This document shows, one piece after another, positions 1 through 7,775 of a DNA stretch of 64,000 nt. Both the position numbers and the translations under genes were made by a program. The notes under the pieces were generated by a model. It was not told where the DNA came from. It saw only the letters and a list, made by a program, of their open reading frames with translations, and did not search any database. The first letter of the stretch is position 1. Each line of letters begins with the position of its first letter. Source of the stretch: Streptomyces olivochromogenes (lineage in GTDB: Bacteria > Actinomycetota > Actinomycetes > Streptomycetales > Streptomycetaceae). The stretch is taken from positions 221,516-285,515 of the forward strand of contig NZ_KQ948456.1 in the NCBI RefSeq assembly GCF_001514115.1, in the 5' to 3' direction.

Positions 1-22
1 CCCCCACCGGCCCGCAGCCGAA
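1..22. repeat. Tail of a dispersed GC-rich intergenic repeat (cut by window start)
   Basis: The first bases (CCCCCACC, then CCCGCAGCCGAA) match the right half of the repeat also seen near 17.8, 22.0, 30.7 and 35.5 kb, where AGCCCCCACC is followed by an NCCCGC run. Only the tail is in the window. It lies beyond the 3' end of the minus-strand gene ending at 63, as the other copies lie beyond gene ends. Confidence 0.5.
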
Positions 23-62
23 CGACCAGGGCCGGGCGGGGATTCGGGGCGAAGGAACGGGC

Positions 63-416
63 TCAGCCGGCGGGCGTCGTCAGGTGGACGGTGCCGTCGG
101 GGCCCGCCAGCAGTACCGGCGTCGCCACCCCACCAAGGTCCCGAACCGCCGCCCGGTCCTCCGAAGAGACCTCCCCCGCCCCGGACACCACCGCCGCCGC
201 CTCAAGAGACTTCGCCCCGGACGCCACCGCCATCGCCACCGCGGTACGCAACGCGCTCAACCGCAGGGAGGGAAGATCCACCGTCCCCGCGACATACGTA
301 CGGCCGGTCTCATCACGTACGGCCGCCCCCTCCGGCACCCCGTTGCGCGCCCGCGCGGAACGGGCCAGGGTGACGATCTTGCGGTCCTCGGGGTCAAGCG
401 CGCTGCTGTCGGTCAT
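63..416 (-). CDS. Cytidine deaminase-like protein lacking the catalytic signature
   Basis: A 117-residue protein whose length and pattern (TYVAGTVDLPSLRLSALRTA, then a stretch like the second half of a CDA fold) suggest the short cytidine deaminase family. Active cytidine deaminases need a C/H-A-E motif and a PCxxC pair for zinc and proton transfer. Here the first motif region reads S-A-L and no PCxxC is present; the protein has no cysteine or histidine pair able to bind zinc. It is either a non-catalytic homologue or a gene that only resembles the family. ATG start at 416; no strong Shine-Dalgarno is seen. In many bacteria a cdd-like gene lies between the ybeY block and era, which fits this position. 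Confidence 0.75.
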   Translation of the reverse strand: MTDSSALDPEDRKIVTLARSARARNGVPEGAAVRDETGRTYVAGTVDLPSLRLSALRTAVAMAVASGAKSLEAAAVVSGAGEVSSEDRAAVRDLGGVATPVLLAGPDGTVHLTTPAG

Positions 417-489
417 GTGTCAGAGCATACGAAGGGATCGGGAGCCGCACGCACACACCTACCCGCACAGACCAGCAACACAGACCTGC

Positions 490-1365
490 CTAGCCCGCCA
501 CGGGATACATCGAGCCCCGTCGGCCCTCCGGCGAGGCCAGCCACTCCAGCTTCGCCGCCGTGTTCGCCTCCGGCAGCGGCGTGTGCAGCACGATCGTGAG
601 ATCGGGCCGCGCCGGCACCTTCATCGCGGTGGACTCGACGGCGAGCAGCCCGACGAGCGGGTGGTCGAGCTCCTTGCGGATCTGCCCGGCGTCCTCGATG
701 TCCCGCTCCTCCCACAACGTCGCGAACTCCGGTGAGACGTCCCGGAGTTGGTCCAGTACCTCCTGGTACCCCTCGTCGTCCGGCGCCGCCGCGCACGACG
801 CCCGGAACTGGGCGACGACCGTGCGCGCGTTCTTCTCCCAGGTCCGGGACTGCCCCCGGTACAGCGGGTCGGTGAAGAAGTCGATGATGCAGTTCTGCGT
901 GTTGTCGGGCCGCATCCCGAGGACCATCCCTGCGGCGTCGTTGTACATGACGCAGTTGTAGTAGGGGTCCATGATGTGCGCCGGATACGGCATCCACGTG
1001 TCGATCAGCCGCCGCAGCCCGTCGCACATGTCCCGGACCTCGGGCGCGACCTCCGGCGCGGGCGGGTTCAGCCCGGCGAGCAGGTACAGATGGCGTCGTT
1101 CGGCGTTGCTGAGCCGCAGGACGCGGGCGACCGCGTCGAGTACCTGGGGCGAGACGGAGATGTCCCGCCCCTGCTCCAGCCACTGGTACCAGGACGCGCC
1201 GACGCCCGCGAGCACGGCCACCTCCTCGCGGCGCAGCCCGGGCGTGCGGCGGCGGGCCCCGCCGTCCGGCAGACCGGCCTGGGCCGGTGACACCCTCGCC
1301 CGGCGGCTCATCAGGAAGTCCCGCAGCTCACGCCGTCGTTGGGTCCTGAGCACATCCTCCGTCAC
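490..1365 (-). CDS. MmyB-type helix-turn-helix transcriptional regulator
   Basis: A 291-residue regulator. The N-terminal XRE-type helix-turn-helix is at about residues 10-80 (RRRTPGLRREEVAVLAGV followed by WYQWLEQGRD). A C-terminal MmyB-type ligand-binding domain follows, recognisable by MDPYYNCVMYNDAAG and the W-E-R-D region. The GTG start at 1365 is preceded by a GGGGGA stretch. It is transcribed divergently from the MFS exporter at 1456, with 90 bp between them that holds a perfect inverted repeat. This layout suggests local control of the exporter in response to a bound ligand. A second pair of the same kind is at 52.3-54.8 kb. Confidence 0.9.
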   Translation of the reverse strand: MTEDVLRTQRRRELRDFLMSRRARVSPAQAGLPDGGARRRTPGLRREEVAVLAGVGASWYQWLEQGRDISVSPQVLDAVARVLRLSNAERRHLYLLAGLNPPAPEVAPEVRDMCDGLRRLIDTWMPYPAHIMDPYYNCVMYNDAAGMVLGMRPDNTQNCIIDFFTDPLYRGQSRTWEKNARTVVAQFRASCAAAPDDEGYQEVLDQLRDVSPEFATLWEERDIEDAGQIRKELDHPLVGLLAVESTAMKVPARPDLTIVLHTPLPEANTAAKLEWLASPEGRRGSMYPVAG

Positions 1366-1387
1366 GTGTGAATCCCCCTGTTGGTGA

Positions 1388-1406
1388 CTGGTGGTGCGAC
1401 CACCAG
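1388..1406. promoter_or_regulatory. Perfect inverted repeat, candidate operator
   Basis: CTGGTGGT, a 3-base centre GCG, then ACCACCAG: an 8-bp perfect inverted repeat in the 90-bp divergent space between the MmyB-type regulator and the MFS exporter. Its position and dyad symmetry suit an operator for the adjacent dimeric regulator. This is inference; no binding data exist here. Confidence 0.5.
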
Positions 1407-1455
1407 CATAAGTTCCCGCTCCCCACGGATATTCCGACGGCCGCACGCTCTTGCC

Positions 1456-2940
1456 ATGGCGATCGACACCACCGAAACCACATCCGCTTCCCCAACTGCC
1501 CACTCCCCGCTCGGCACCCGGCTGTCGACCCGCGACAAACTCATCCTCTTCGTGCTGTGCGCCGCGCAGTTCATGGTCGCGCTCGACTTCTCCGTACTGA
1601 ACGTGGCGCTGCCCGTGCTCGGCAAGGACCTGGGCATGAGCCAGTCCGCGCTGCAGTGGGCGGTGACCGCCTTCGCCCTGCCGTCCGGCGGCTTCCTGCT
1701 CCTCTTCGGCCGCATCGGTGACCTGTACGGCCGCCGCAGGCTCTTCCTGACCGGCCTCGCCCTCTTCGGTACGGCCTCGCTGCTGGCGACCTTCGCCTGG
1801 GACCCGGCGTCGTTCCTGACGGGCCGGGCGTTGCAGGGCCTCGGCGCGGCGGCGATCGTGCCGACCGGCATGTCGCTGCTGACGACGACGTTCCCCGAGG
1901 GCCCGGCGCGCGACCGTGCGCTCGGCATCTCCGGCACGCTCCTCTCCCTGGGCTTCACGGTCGGCATGGTGGCCGGCGGCGTCCTGACCGACGTACTGAG
2001 CTGGCGCTCGACGATGGGCCTGCTGTCGGTCTTCGCACTGATCGTGCTGCCACTGGCCCCGGGCCTGCTGCCCGAGTCCCTCCCCCACAGCCTCAAGGGC
2101 ATGGGAGGCACCCCCATCCCCGACCGTCCGCGCCTGGACATCCCCGGCGCGATCACCGTCACCGGCGGCCTGCTGGCCCTGATCTACGCCCTGTCGACGG
2201 CCGCCGAGCGCGGCTTCGGCGGCGCGGACGTCATCGTGACCCTCGCCGCGGGTGTGCTCCTGCTCGCCGCCTTCGTGTACATCGAGTCCCGCGCCCACGC
2301 CCCGCTCGTCAGCCTCCCCATGCTGCGCCGCCGCACGGTGGCGTGGGGCAACCTGGGCGGTCTGGTCACCTTCTCGATGATGTCGACGGTCGTCTTCGCG
2401 CTGACGCTGTACCTGCAGGAGACCCTCGGCCTGTCCGCGTTCGAGACGGGGCTGGTCTTCGGGGTCCAGGGCGTCATGTCCGCCGTCGCCGGGGTGTACG
2501 CCTCTAAGGTCATCGGCCGCTTCGGCGCCCGCCGTACGCTGGTCGGCTCGCTCGCCGGTCAGGGCCTGTTCGTGGCGGGGCTGGTGCTGCTGAACGCCCA
2601 CACCTGGTCGGTCTGGCTCGCCACCGCCGCGGTCTCGCTGGCCAGCATGTGCCACCTGGGCGCGATCATCTCGTACGGCCTGACGGTGACCTCGGGCGTT
2701 CCCGACGAGGAGCAGGGGCTGGCCACGGGCCTGGTGACCTCGACCCAGCAGGTCGGCATCACGATCGGCATCCCGCTGCTGGGTGTCCTGGCGACGACGT
2801 CGAGCGACGTGCTGGCCGGTGTCCACACGGTCCTCGCCCTGGACGCGGTGATCGTCCTGGCGGCGGCGGTGCTGGTCGCGGCCGGGCTGGGCCGCGACCG
2901 CTCACGCCCGGTCGAGGCGGAGGCGCTCGGCCTTCGGTAG
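1456..2940 (+). CDS. MFS drug exporter, DHA2-like
   Basis: A 494-residue integral membrane protein of the major facilitator superfamily. The first helix carries the LDFSVLNVALPVLGKDLG pattern typical of DHA2 drug:H+ antiporters, and motif A follows as GRIGDLYGRRRLF. Length and hydrophobicity suit about fourteen helices. ATG at 1456 was chosen over the upstream in-frame ATG at 1381 because the latter would place the palindromic operator candidate inside the gene. The 3' end overlaps the convergent YjbR-type gene by 39 bp. Together with the divergent MmyB-type regulator it forms a self-contained efflux module that interrupts the conserved ybeY-block to cdd-like order. Substrate unknown. Confidence 0.9.
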   Translation: MAIDTTETTSASPTAHSPLGTRLSTRDKLILFVLCAAQFMVALDFSVLNVALPVLGKDLGMSQSALQWAVTAFALPSGGFLLLFGRIGDLYGRRRLFLTGLALFGTASLLATFAWDPASFLTGRALQGLGAAAIVPTGMSLLTTTFPEGPARDRALGISGTLLSLGFTVGMVAGGVLTDVLSWRSTMGLLSVFALIVLPLAPGLLPESLPHSLKGMGGTPIPDRPRLDIPGAITVTGGLLALIYALSTAAERGFGGADVIVTLAAGVLLLAAFVYIESRAHAPLVSLPMLRRRTVAWGNLGGLVTFSMMSTVVFALTLYLQETLGLSAFETGLVFGVQGVMSAVAGVYASKVIGRFGARRTLVGSLAGQGLFVAGLVLLNAHTWSVWLATAAVSLASMCHLGAIISYGLTVTSGVPDEEQGLATGLVTSTQQVGITIGIPLLGVLATTSSDVLAGVHTVLALDAVIVLAAAVLVAAGLGRDRSRPVEAEALGLR

Positions 2941-3261
2941 ACCGGCGACGACGAGATCGTAGGAGTCCTCGACGAGCTCCCGGACCAGACGGTCCGGGAG
3001 CTCGCCGTCGACCGTCACCGTGTTCCAGTGCCGCTTGTTCATGTGATAGCCCGGGATGATCAGCCCCGGGTGCTCGCCGCGCAGCCGGACCGCGTCCTCC
3101 GGGTCGCACTTGAGGTTGACCGTGAGCGGGCGCGCGTCCAGCCGTGTCAGCGCGAAGAGCTTGCCGAGCACCTTGAAGACGGAGATGTCCGGGGCGAAGG
3201 GGAAGTCCTCGACGGTCGCGTTGAAGGACAGACACAACGCACGCAGCTGCTGCGGTTTCAC
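2902..3261 (-). CDS. MmcQ/YjbR family protein
   Basis: A protein of 119 residues from the GTG at 3261, matching the MmcQ/YjbR (CyaY-like fold) family: FKVLGKLFALTRLDARPLTVNLKCDPE in segments, then PGYHMNKRHWNTV and a C-terminal LVEDSYDLVVAGL. Family members are small alpha/beta proteins, often called DNA-binding, with no firm biochemical role. The GTG at 3261 has AAGGAG eight bases upstream. Earlier in-frame GTGs at 3297, 3282 and 3267 also exist because the ribosome-binding/start unit is tandemly repeated (see 3265-3306). The 3' end overlaps the convergent MFS gene. Confidence 0.85.
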   Translation of the reverse strand: MKPQQLRALCLSFNATVEDFPFAPDISVFKVLGKLFALTRLDARPLTVNLKCDPEDAVRLRGEHPGLIIPGYHMNKRHWNTVTVDGELPDRLVRELVEDSYDLVVAGLPKAERLRLDRA

Positions 3262-3264
3262 TCC

Positions 3265-3306
3265 CACGTCTCCTTCGCCCACGTCTCCTTCTGCCACGTC
3301 TCCTTC
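3265..3306 (-). repeat. Three tandem copies of a ribosome-binding site plus GTG unit
   Basis: On the minus strand GAAGGAGACGTG occurs three times at exact 15-base spacing (3306-3295, 3291-3280, 3276-3265). Each copy holds an AAGGAG Shine-Dalgarno and an in-frame GTG two bases later. The last copy places AAGGAG eight bases before GTG 3261, the best-spaced start of the YjbR-type gene. Confidence 0.9.
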
Positions 3307-3316
3307 TGCGGCGGCA

Positions 3317-4630
3317 TCACTCGGGCTTGTTCTCCTCCTCGGACGGATCCGCTTCCACCGGGCCGACCGGCTCGACGAGCACCGTGACGATCTTGTTCCG
3401 GCGTCCGGCCGCGGCCTCCGCCGTCAGCCGCAGCTCGCGCCCGTCCGGAAGCTCGACCACCGAGGAGGCACCGGCGATCGGAACCCGCCCGAGTGCCTTC
3501 GCCAGCAGTCCGCCGACCGTCTCCACGTCCTCGTCGTCGTACGCCTCGAAGCCGTACAGCTCGCCGAGGTCGCCGATGTCGAGACGGGCGGTCACCCGGT
3601 AGCTGTCGTCGCCGAGCTCCTGCACGGGCGGCAGCTCACGGTCGTACTCGTCGGTGATCTCGCCGACGATCTCCTCGAGGATGTCCTCGATGGTGACGAT
3701 GCCGGCCGTGCCGCCGTACTCGTCGATGACGACGGCGACGTGATTGCGCTCCTGCTGCATCTCGCGCAGCAGGTCGCCCGCGTTCTTGGTGTCGGGCACG
3801 AAGGTCGCGGGCCGCATGGCCGTGGACACGAGCTCGGACTCGGCCTCGCGGCTGATGTGCGTCTTGCGGGCCAGGTCCTTCAGGTACACGATCCCGACGA
3901 CGTCGTCCTCGCTCTCCCCCGTGACGGGGATGCGCGAGAAGCCGGACCTCAACGCCAGGGTGAGGGCCTGACGGATGGTCTTGTACCGCTCGATGACGAC
4001 GAGGTCGGTCCTCGGCACCATCACCTCGCGTACGAGGGTGTCGCCCAGCTCGAAGACGGAGTGCACCATGCGGCGCTCCTCGTCCTCGATCAGGGACTCC
4101 TTCTCGGCGAGGTCGACCAGCGCGCGCAGCTCGGCCTCGGAGGCGAACGGACCGCGCCTGAAGCCCTTGCCGGGCGTCAGCGCGTTGCCGATGAGGATGA
4201 GGAGGGGCGGGATCGGTCCCATGATCCTGGCCAGCGGCAGCAGGACGTACGAGGCCGCCGTCGCGGTGTTCAGCGGGTGCTGGCGGCCGATGGTGCGCGG
4301 CGAGACGCCCACGGCGACGTACGAGACGAGGACCATGACCCCGATGGCGACGACGAGAGCCTCCCAGGTCTCGTCGAACTCCTTCAGGCAGGCGTACGTG
4401 ACGAGCGCGGCGGCGGCCATCTCGCAGGCCACGCGCACCAGCAGTGCCACGTTCAGATAGCGGGTCGGGTCGGCGGCGACCTGGGCGAGCTTGGCACTGC
4501 CGCGCCGCCCGGACCGTACGGCCTCCTCCGCGCGGAAGCTGGAGACACGCGCGAGGCCCGCCTCCGCACAGGCGGCGAGCCAGGCGACCACGACCAGCGC
4601 GATGGCGCCGATGACGAGCTGGGGACTCAT
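3317..4630 (-). CDS. CorC/HlyC-type DUF21-CBS membrane protein
   Basis: A 437-residue member of the hemolysin C/CorC (HCC, CNNM-like) family. It has an N-terminal DUF21 membrane domain of several helices (from MSPQLVIGAIALVVVAWLAA), a CBS pair in the middle (VMVPRTDLVVIERYKTI; RNHVAVVIDEYGGTAGIVT) and a C-terminal CorC/HlyC domain (GDDSYRVTARLDIGDLGELYG). The family is linked to magnesium/cobalt homeostasis, and adenine nucleotides bind the CBS pair. The ATG at 4630 overlaps the ybeY stop by four bases (ATGA), so translation is probably coupled. The phoH-ybeY-HCC order is a widely conserved operon. Confidence 0.93.
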   Translation of the reverse strand: MSPQLVIGAIALVVVAWLAACAEAGLARVSSFRAEEAVRSGRRGSAKLAQVAADPTRYLNVALLVRVACEMAAAALVTYACLKEFDETWEALVVAIGVMVLVSYVAVGVSPRTIGRQHPLNTATAASYVLLPLARIMGPIPPLLILIGNALTPGKGFRRGPFASEAELRALVDLAEKESLIEDEERRMVHSVFELGDTLVREVMVPRTDLVVIERYKTIRQALTLALRSGFSRIPVTGESEDDVVGIVYLKDLARKTHISREAESELVSTAMRPATFVPDTKNAGDLLREMQQERNHVAVVIDEYGGTAGIVTIEDILEEIVGEITDEYDRELPPVQELGDDSYRVTARLDIGDLGELYGFEAYDDEDVETVGGLLAKALGRVPIAGASSVVELPDGRELRLTAEAAAGRRNKIVTVLVEPVGPVEADPSEEENKPE

Positions 4631-5124
4631 GAAACGGTCGGGGCCGGCGAGGGACCCGTCATGCCCTTCTCCGCGCGCCAGCCGTCCACGATGGCGGCCT
4701 GCAGACCGAACATCTCGGCCTTCTCGTCCGCCTCCTCGTGGTCGTAGCCGAGCAGGTGCAGCACTCCATGGACGGTGAGGAGGTGCAGTTCCTCGTCCAT
4801 GGAGTGCTGTGTGGGAGCATCCTTGCCCTGCCGCTCGGCGACCTCCGGGCACAGGACGATGTCACCGAGGAGTCCCTGCGGGGGCTCGTCGTCGTCCTTG
4901 GACGGCGGCCGCAGCTCGTCCATGGGGAACGACATCACGTCGGTGGGCCCCGGAAGGTCCATCCACTGGATGTGGAGCTGCTCCATGGCGTCGGCGTCCA
5001 CGACGATCACCGAGAGTTCGGAGAGCGGGTGGATGCGCATCCGCGCGAGTGCGTAGCGGGCGATGTCGAGGATCGCCTGCTCGTCGACCTCGGTTCCGGA
5101 CTCGTTGTTGACGTCGATCGACAT
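4627..5124 (-). CDS. ybeY: Endoribonuclease YbeY, rRNA maturation factor
   Basis: A 165-residue UPF0054 metalloprotein. The signature HGVLHLLGYDH (three His that bind zinc) sits near residue 125, and the upstream region has the usual TDVMSFPMDE stretch. YbeY is a single-strand endoribonuclease used in 16S rRNA 3' processing and late 70S quality control. The ATG at 5124 follows the phoH stop by 13 bases, and the stop overlaps the CorC-type gene. A longer open frame upstream lies inside phoH and was not used. Confidence 0.95.
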   Translation of the reverse strand: MSIDVNNESGTEVDEQAILDIARYALARMRIHPLSELSVIVVDADAMEQLHIQWMDLPGPTDVMSFPMDELRPPSKDDDEPPQGLLGDIVLCPEVAERQGKDAPTQHSMDEELHLLTVHGVLHLLGYDHEEADEKAEMFGLQAAIVDGWRAEKGMTGPSPAPTVS

Positions 5125-5137
5125 GGTGCTCGCTTGT

Positions 5138-6205
5138 CTACTTCCCCTTGTGGCCGGCTTTGCCGCGGCTCTTGTGGGAGCCGTTCTCGGTGCCGTTCTC
5201 GCTGTCGTACTTCTCGTACGCGTCGACGATACGGCCGACCAGCTTGTGCCGTACGACATCGTGGGACGTGAGCCGCGCGAAGTGGACGTCGTCGAGGCCC
5301 TCCAGGATGTCCTGGACCTGGCGCAGACCCGACTTCGTCCCGCTCGGGAGGTCGACCTGTGTCACGTCGCCCGTGACCACGATCTTCGACTCGAAGCCGA
5401 GACGGGTGAGGAACATCTTCATCTGCTCGGCGCTCGTGTTCTGGGCCTCGTCCAGGATGATGAAGGCGTCGTTCAGGGTGCGGCCACGCATGTAGGCGAG
5501 CGGCGCGACCTCGATGGTGCCCGCCGCCATGAGCCGCGGGATGGAGTCGGGGTCGAGCATGTCGTGCAGCGCGTCGTAGAGGGGCCGCAGGTAGGGGTCG
5601 ATCTTCTCGTAGAGCGTGCCGGGCAGGAAGCCGAGCCGCTCGCCCGCCTCCACCGCGGGGCGGGTGAGGATGATCCGGTTGACCTGCTTGGACTGCAGCG
5701 CCTGCACGGCCTTCGCCATGGCGAGGTACGTCTTGCCGGTGCCGGCGGGGCCGATGCCGAAGACGATGGTGTGCTTGTCGATGGCGTCGACGTACCGCTT
5801 CTGGTTGAGCGTCTTGGGTCGGATGGTGCGGCCGCGCGAGGACAGGATGTTCTGCGTGAGTACTTCGGCAGGGGTTTCCTGACCGTCGCCCTCCCCGTTC
5901 TCGCTCGCCCTGAGCATGGCGATCGAGCGTTCCACTGCGTCCTCCGTCATCGGCTGCCCCGTGCGGAGCACCAGCATCATCTCGTCGAACAGGCGCTGGA
6001 CGAGAGCGACTTCACCGGCGTCGCCGACCGCACTGATCTCATTGCCCCGGACGTGGATGTCGGCCGCCGGGAAGGCCTTCTCGATCACGCGAAGCAGCGC
6101 GTCTCCGGAACCCAGCACGGTCACCATGGGGTGCTTGGCCGGGACGGTGAAATGCGCTCGTGCCTGCCCCGAAGCGGGGCTGTGAGCTGTGGGTGTCTGA
6201 GTCAT
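5138..6205 (-). CDS. PhoH-like ATPase
   Basis: A 355-residue PhoH-family P-loop protein. Walker A is GPAGTGKTYLA near residue 145, Walker B is FIILDEAQN, and a GDVTQVDLP sensor motif follows. The N-terminal region (VTVLGSGDALLRVIEKAFPA) resembles the usual KH-like PhoH-L head. PhoH proteins are RNA-linked ATPases with helicase-like folds. The ATG at 6205 (MTQTPTAH) is preferred over a longer frame that lacks family similarity. It is the first gene of the phoH-ybeY-CorC operon. Confidence 0.94.
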   Translation of the reverse strand: MTQTPTAHSPASGQARAHFTVPAKHPMVTVLGSGDALLRVIEKAFPAADIHVRGNEISAVGDAGEVALVQRLFDEMMLVLRTGQPMTEDAVERSIAMLRASENGEGDGQETPAEVLTQNILSSRGRTIRPKTLNQKRYVDAIDKHTIVFGIGPAGTGKTYLAMAKAVQALQSKQVNRIILTRPAVEAGERLGFLPGTLYEKIDPYLRPLYDALHDMLDPDSIPRLMAAGTIEVAPLAYMRGRTLNDAFIILDEAQNTSAEQMKMFLTRLGFESKIVVTGDVTQVDLPSGTKSGLRQVQDILEGLDDVHFARLTSHDVVRHKLVGRIVDAYEKYDSENGTENGSHKSRGKAGHKGK

Positions 6206-6315
6206 GGGCCGGCTCTGTAGGCCTGCTTTTCCTCCTTGATCGGCACGCTTGCCACGGGGGCAGCCTTGCGGTTCCAAGGGTACGACGGTGGGGTGACAGT
6301 GCCGTAGGGCTTTTC

Positions 6316-6351
6316 GGTGCGGGTTCGGGGGCCGGGGCGGGGCCCCGCACC
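6316..6351 (-). terminator. GC-rich hairpin downstream of the PfkB-family kinase
   Basis: GGTGCGGG at 6316-6323 pairs perfectly with CCCGCACC at 6344-6351, with a GC-rich loop. It lies between the kinase stop (6389) and the phoH start (6205) and probably ends the kinase transcript. There is no U-tract, as is common in Streptomyces. Confidence 0.55.
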
Positions 6352-6388
6352 CGGGGACACGCGGAACCGGTCGCGCGGGACGGGAGCG

Positions 6389-7498
6389 TCAGGCCGACCG
6401 GCGGAAGCCGATGGTCGGGACCGCCCGCCGCAGCGGCCACGGGCGGGTCACCTCCGGGAGGAGACCCTCCAGGAAGGCGTACCGGCGCAGCGCGGCCGGT
6501 TCCTGGTCCTCGACGGACTGGACCCGGCGCCACCACGCCGCGATCTCGGCCCAGCCGGGCGCCGAGAGGGAACCGCCGAACTCCTGGACGGAGAGCGCGG
6601 CGGTCAGCCCGGCGAAGGCGAGCCGGTCGGCGAGTGGCCAGTCGGCGAGGGTGCCCATCACGAACCCGGCGACGAAGACGTCACCGGCACCGGTGGGATC
6701 GAGGGCCTCCACGGCGATCGCGGGGACCTCGGCGGTCTCTCCGGTACGGCCGTCCACGGCGTACGCGCCCTCGGCACCGAGGGTGACGACGGCCAGGGGC
6801 ACGTACTCGGTCAGCGCGTGCGCGGCGGCCCGCGGGCAGTCCGCCCCCGTGTACCGCATCGCCTCGTCCGCGTTCGGCAGGAACGCCTCGCAGTGCTCCA
6901 GGTCCGCGAGCCCGGTCAGGTCCCAGCGCCCGGTGTCGTCCCAGCCGACGTCCGCGAAGATCCGGGTGCCCGCACGCGCGGACTCGGCGATCCAGTGCGC
7001 GCGCGTGCCGGGCGTCAGCGAGGCGACGGCGGCACGCGCGCGGGGGGCGTGTTCCGGCGCCGGCTCCTCCGGCGGCGGCTCGTGCCCGTGGCTGACCATC
7101 GTCCGCTCGCCCTCGTACGCCATCGACACGGTGACCGGCGAGTGCCAGTCGGGCACGGTGCGCGACGGCGCGAGGTCGATGCCCTCGCCCTGTTCCAGGG
7201 CGTCCCAGCAGTACTCCCCGTAATGGTCGTCCCCGAAGGCCGCCGCCAGGGAGGTCTTGAGGCCGAGGCGGGCGAGCGCGGTCGCCATGTTGGCGACGCC
7301 GCCGGGGCTCGACCCCATCCCGCGCGCCCAGGACTCGGTGCCGCGCACCGGGGCGGTGTCGAGCCCGGTGAAGATGATGTCGAGGAAGACGGTGCCGGTG
7401 AGGTAGACGTCCCAGGGCGGGTCCTGAGGGGTGCGCAGACCGGCGAGCGGGTCGACGTGAGCGTGACAGTACGGTCGCTCTCCGTTGGTCTCGATCAC
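6389..7498 (-). CDS. PfkB-family carbohydrate kinase
   Basis: A 369-residue ribokinase-like sugar kinase. The N-terminal signature region GGVANMATALARLG is present, and the C-terminal PfkB signature DPTGAGDVFVAGF carries the catalytic Asp and anion-hole glycines. The family phosphorylates sugars or nucleosides with ATP; the substrate cannot be told from sequence. The GTG at 7498 has GGGAG seven bases upstream. It is transcribed alone ahead of phoH and separated from it by a hairpin. The divergent MFS gene starts 278 bp away. Confidence 0.88.
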   Translation of the reverse strand: MIETNGERPYCHAHVDPLAGLRTPQDPPWDVYLTGTVFLDIIFTGLDTAPVRGTESWARGMGSSPGGVANMATALARLGLKTSLAAAFGDDHYGEYCWDALEQGEGIDLAPSRTVPDWHSPVTVSMAYEGERTMVSHGHEPPPEEPAPEHAPRARAAVASLTPGTRAHWIAESARAGTRIFADVGWDDTGRWDLTGLADLEHCEAFLPNADEAMRYTGADCPRAAAHALTEYVPLAVVTLGAEGAYAVDGRTGETAEVPAIAVEALDPTGAGDVFVAGFVMGTLADWPLADRLAFAGLTAALSVQEFGGSLSAPGWAEIAAWWRRVQSVEDQEPAALRRYAFLEGLLPEVTRPWPLRRAVPTIGFRRSA

Positions 7499-7775
7499 GG
7501 TGCGCTCCCTGAGGTGGTGCGGATTCAGGCCAGTGTGCACCAAACGGCACGCGGCACGGCGCCGGTCGAGGCCGGAGCGGACCGATGAACAGCCGGGTGA
7601 AATCCCCGTGTCTACCCCACCTCTCCCCCCACAAACAGAACGTGACCCGGATCACACCTCCCCGCCTACGTCGCACCCCCACCCACTTGATACAAATTGC
7701 CCGCGCGTTCCTGTCCGTCGACAGCCGCCCAACCCCCCTTATCGAGCCGCTCTTTCGCATGCCCTGGGAACGCCC

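Noticed and set aside
2559..2828. Additional minus-strand genes opposite the first MFS exporter
   Set aside because: They lack ribosome-binding sites and family similarity and overlap the exporter completely.
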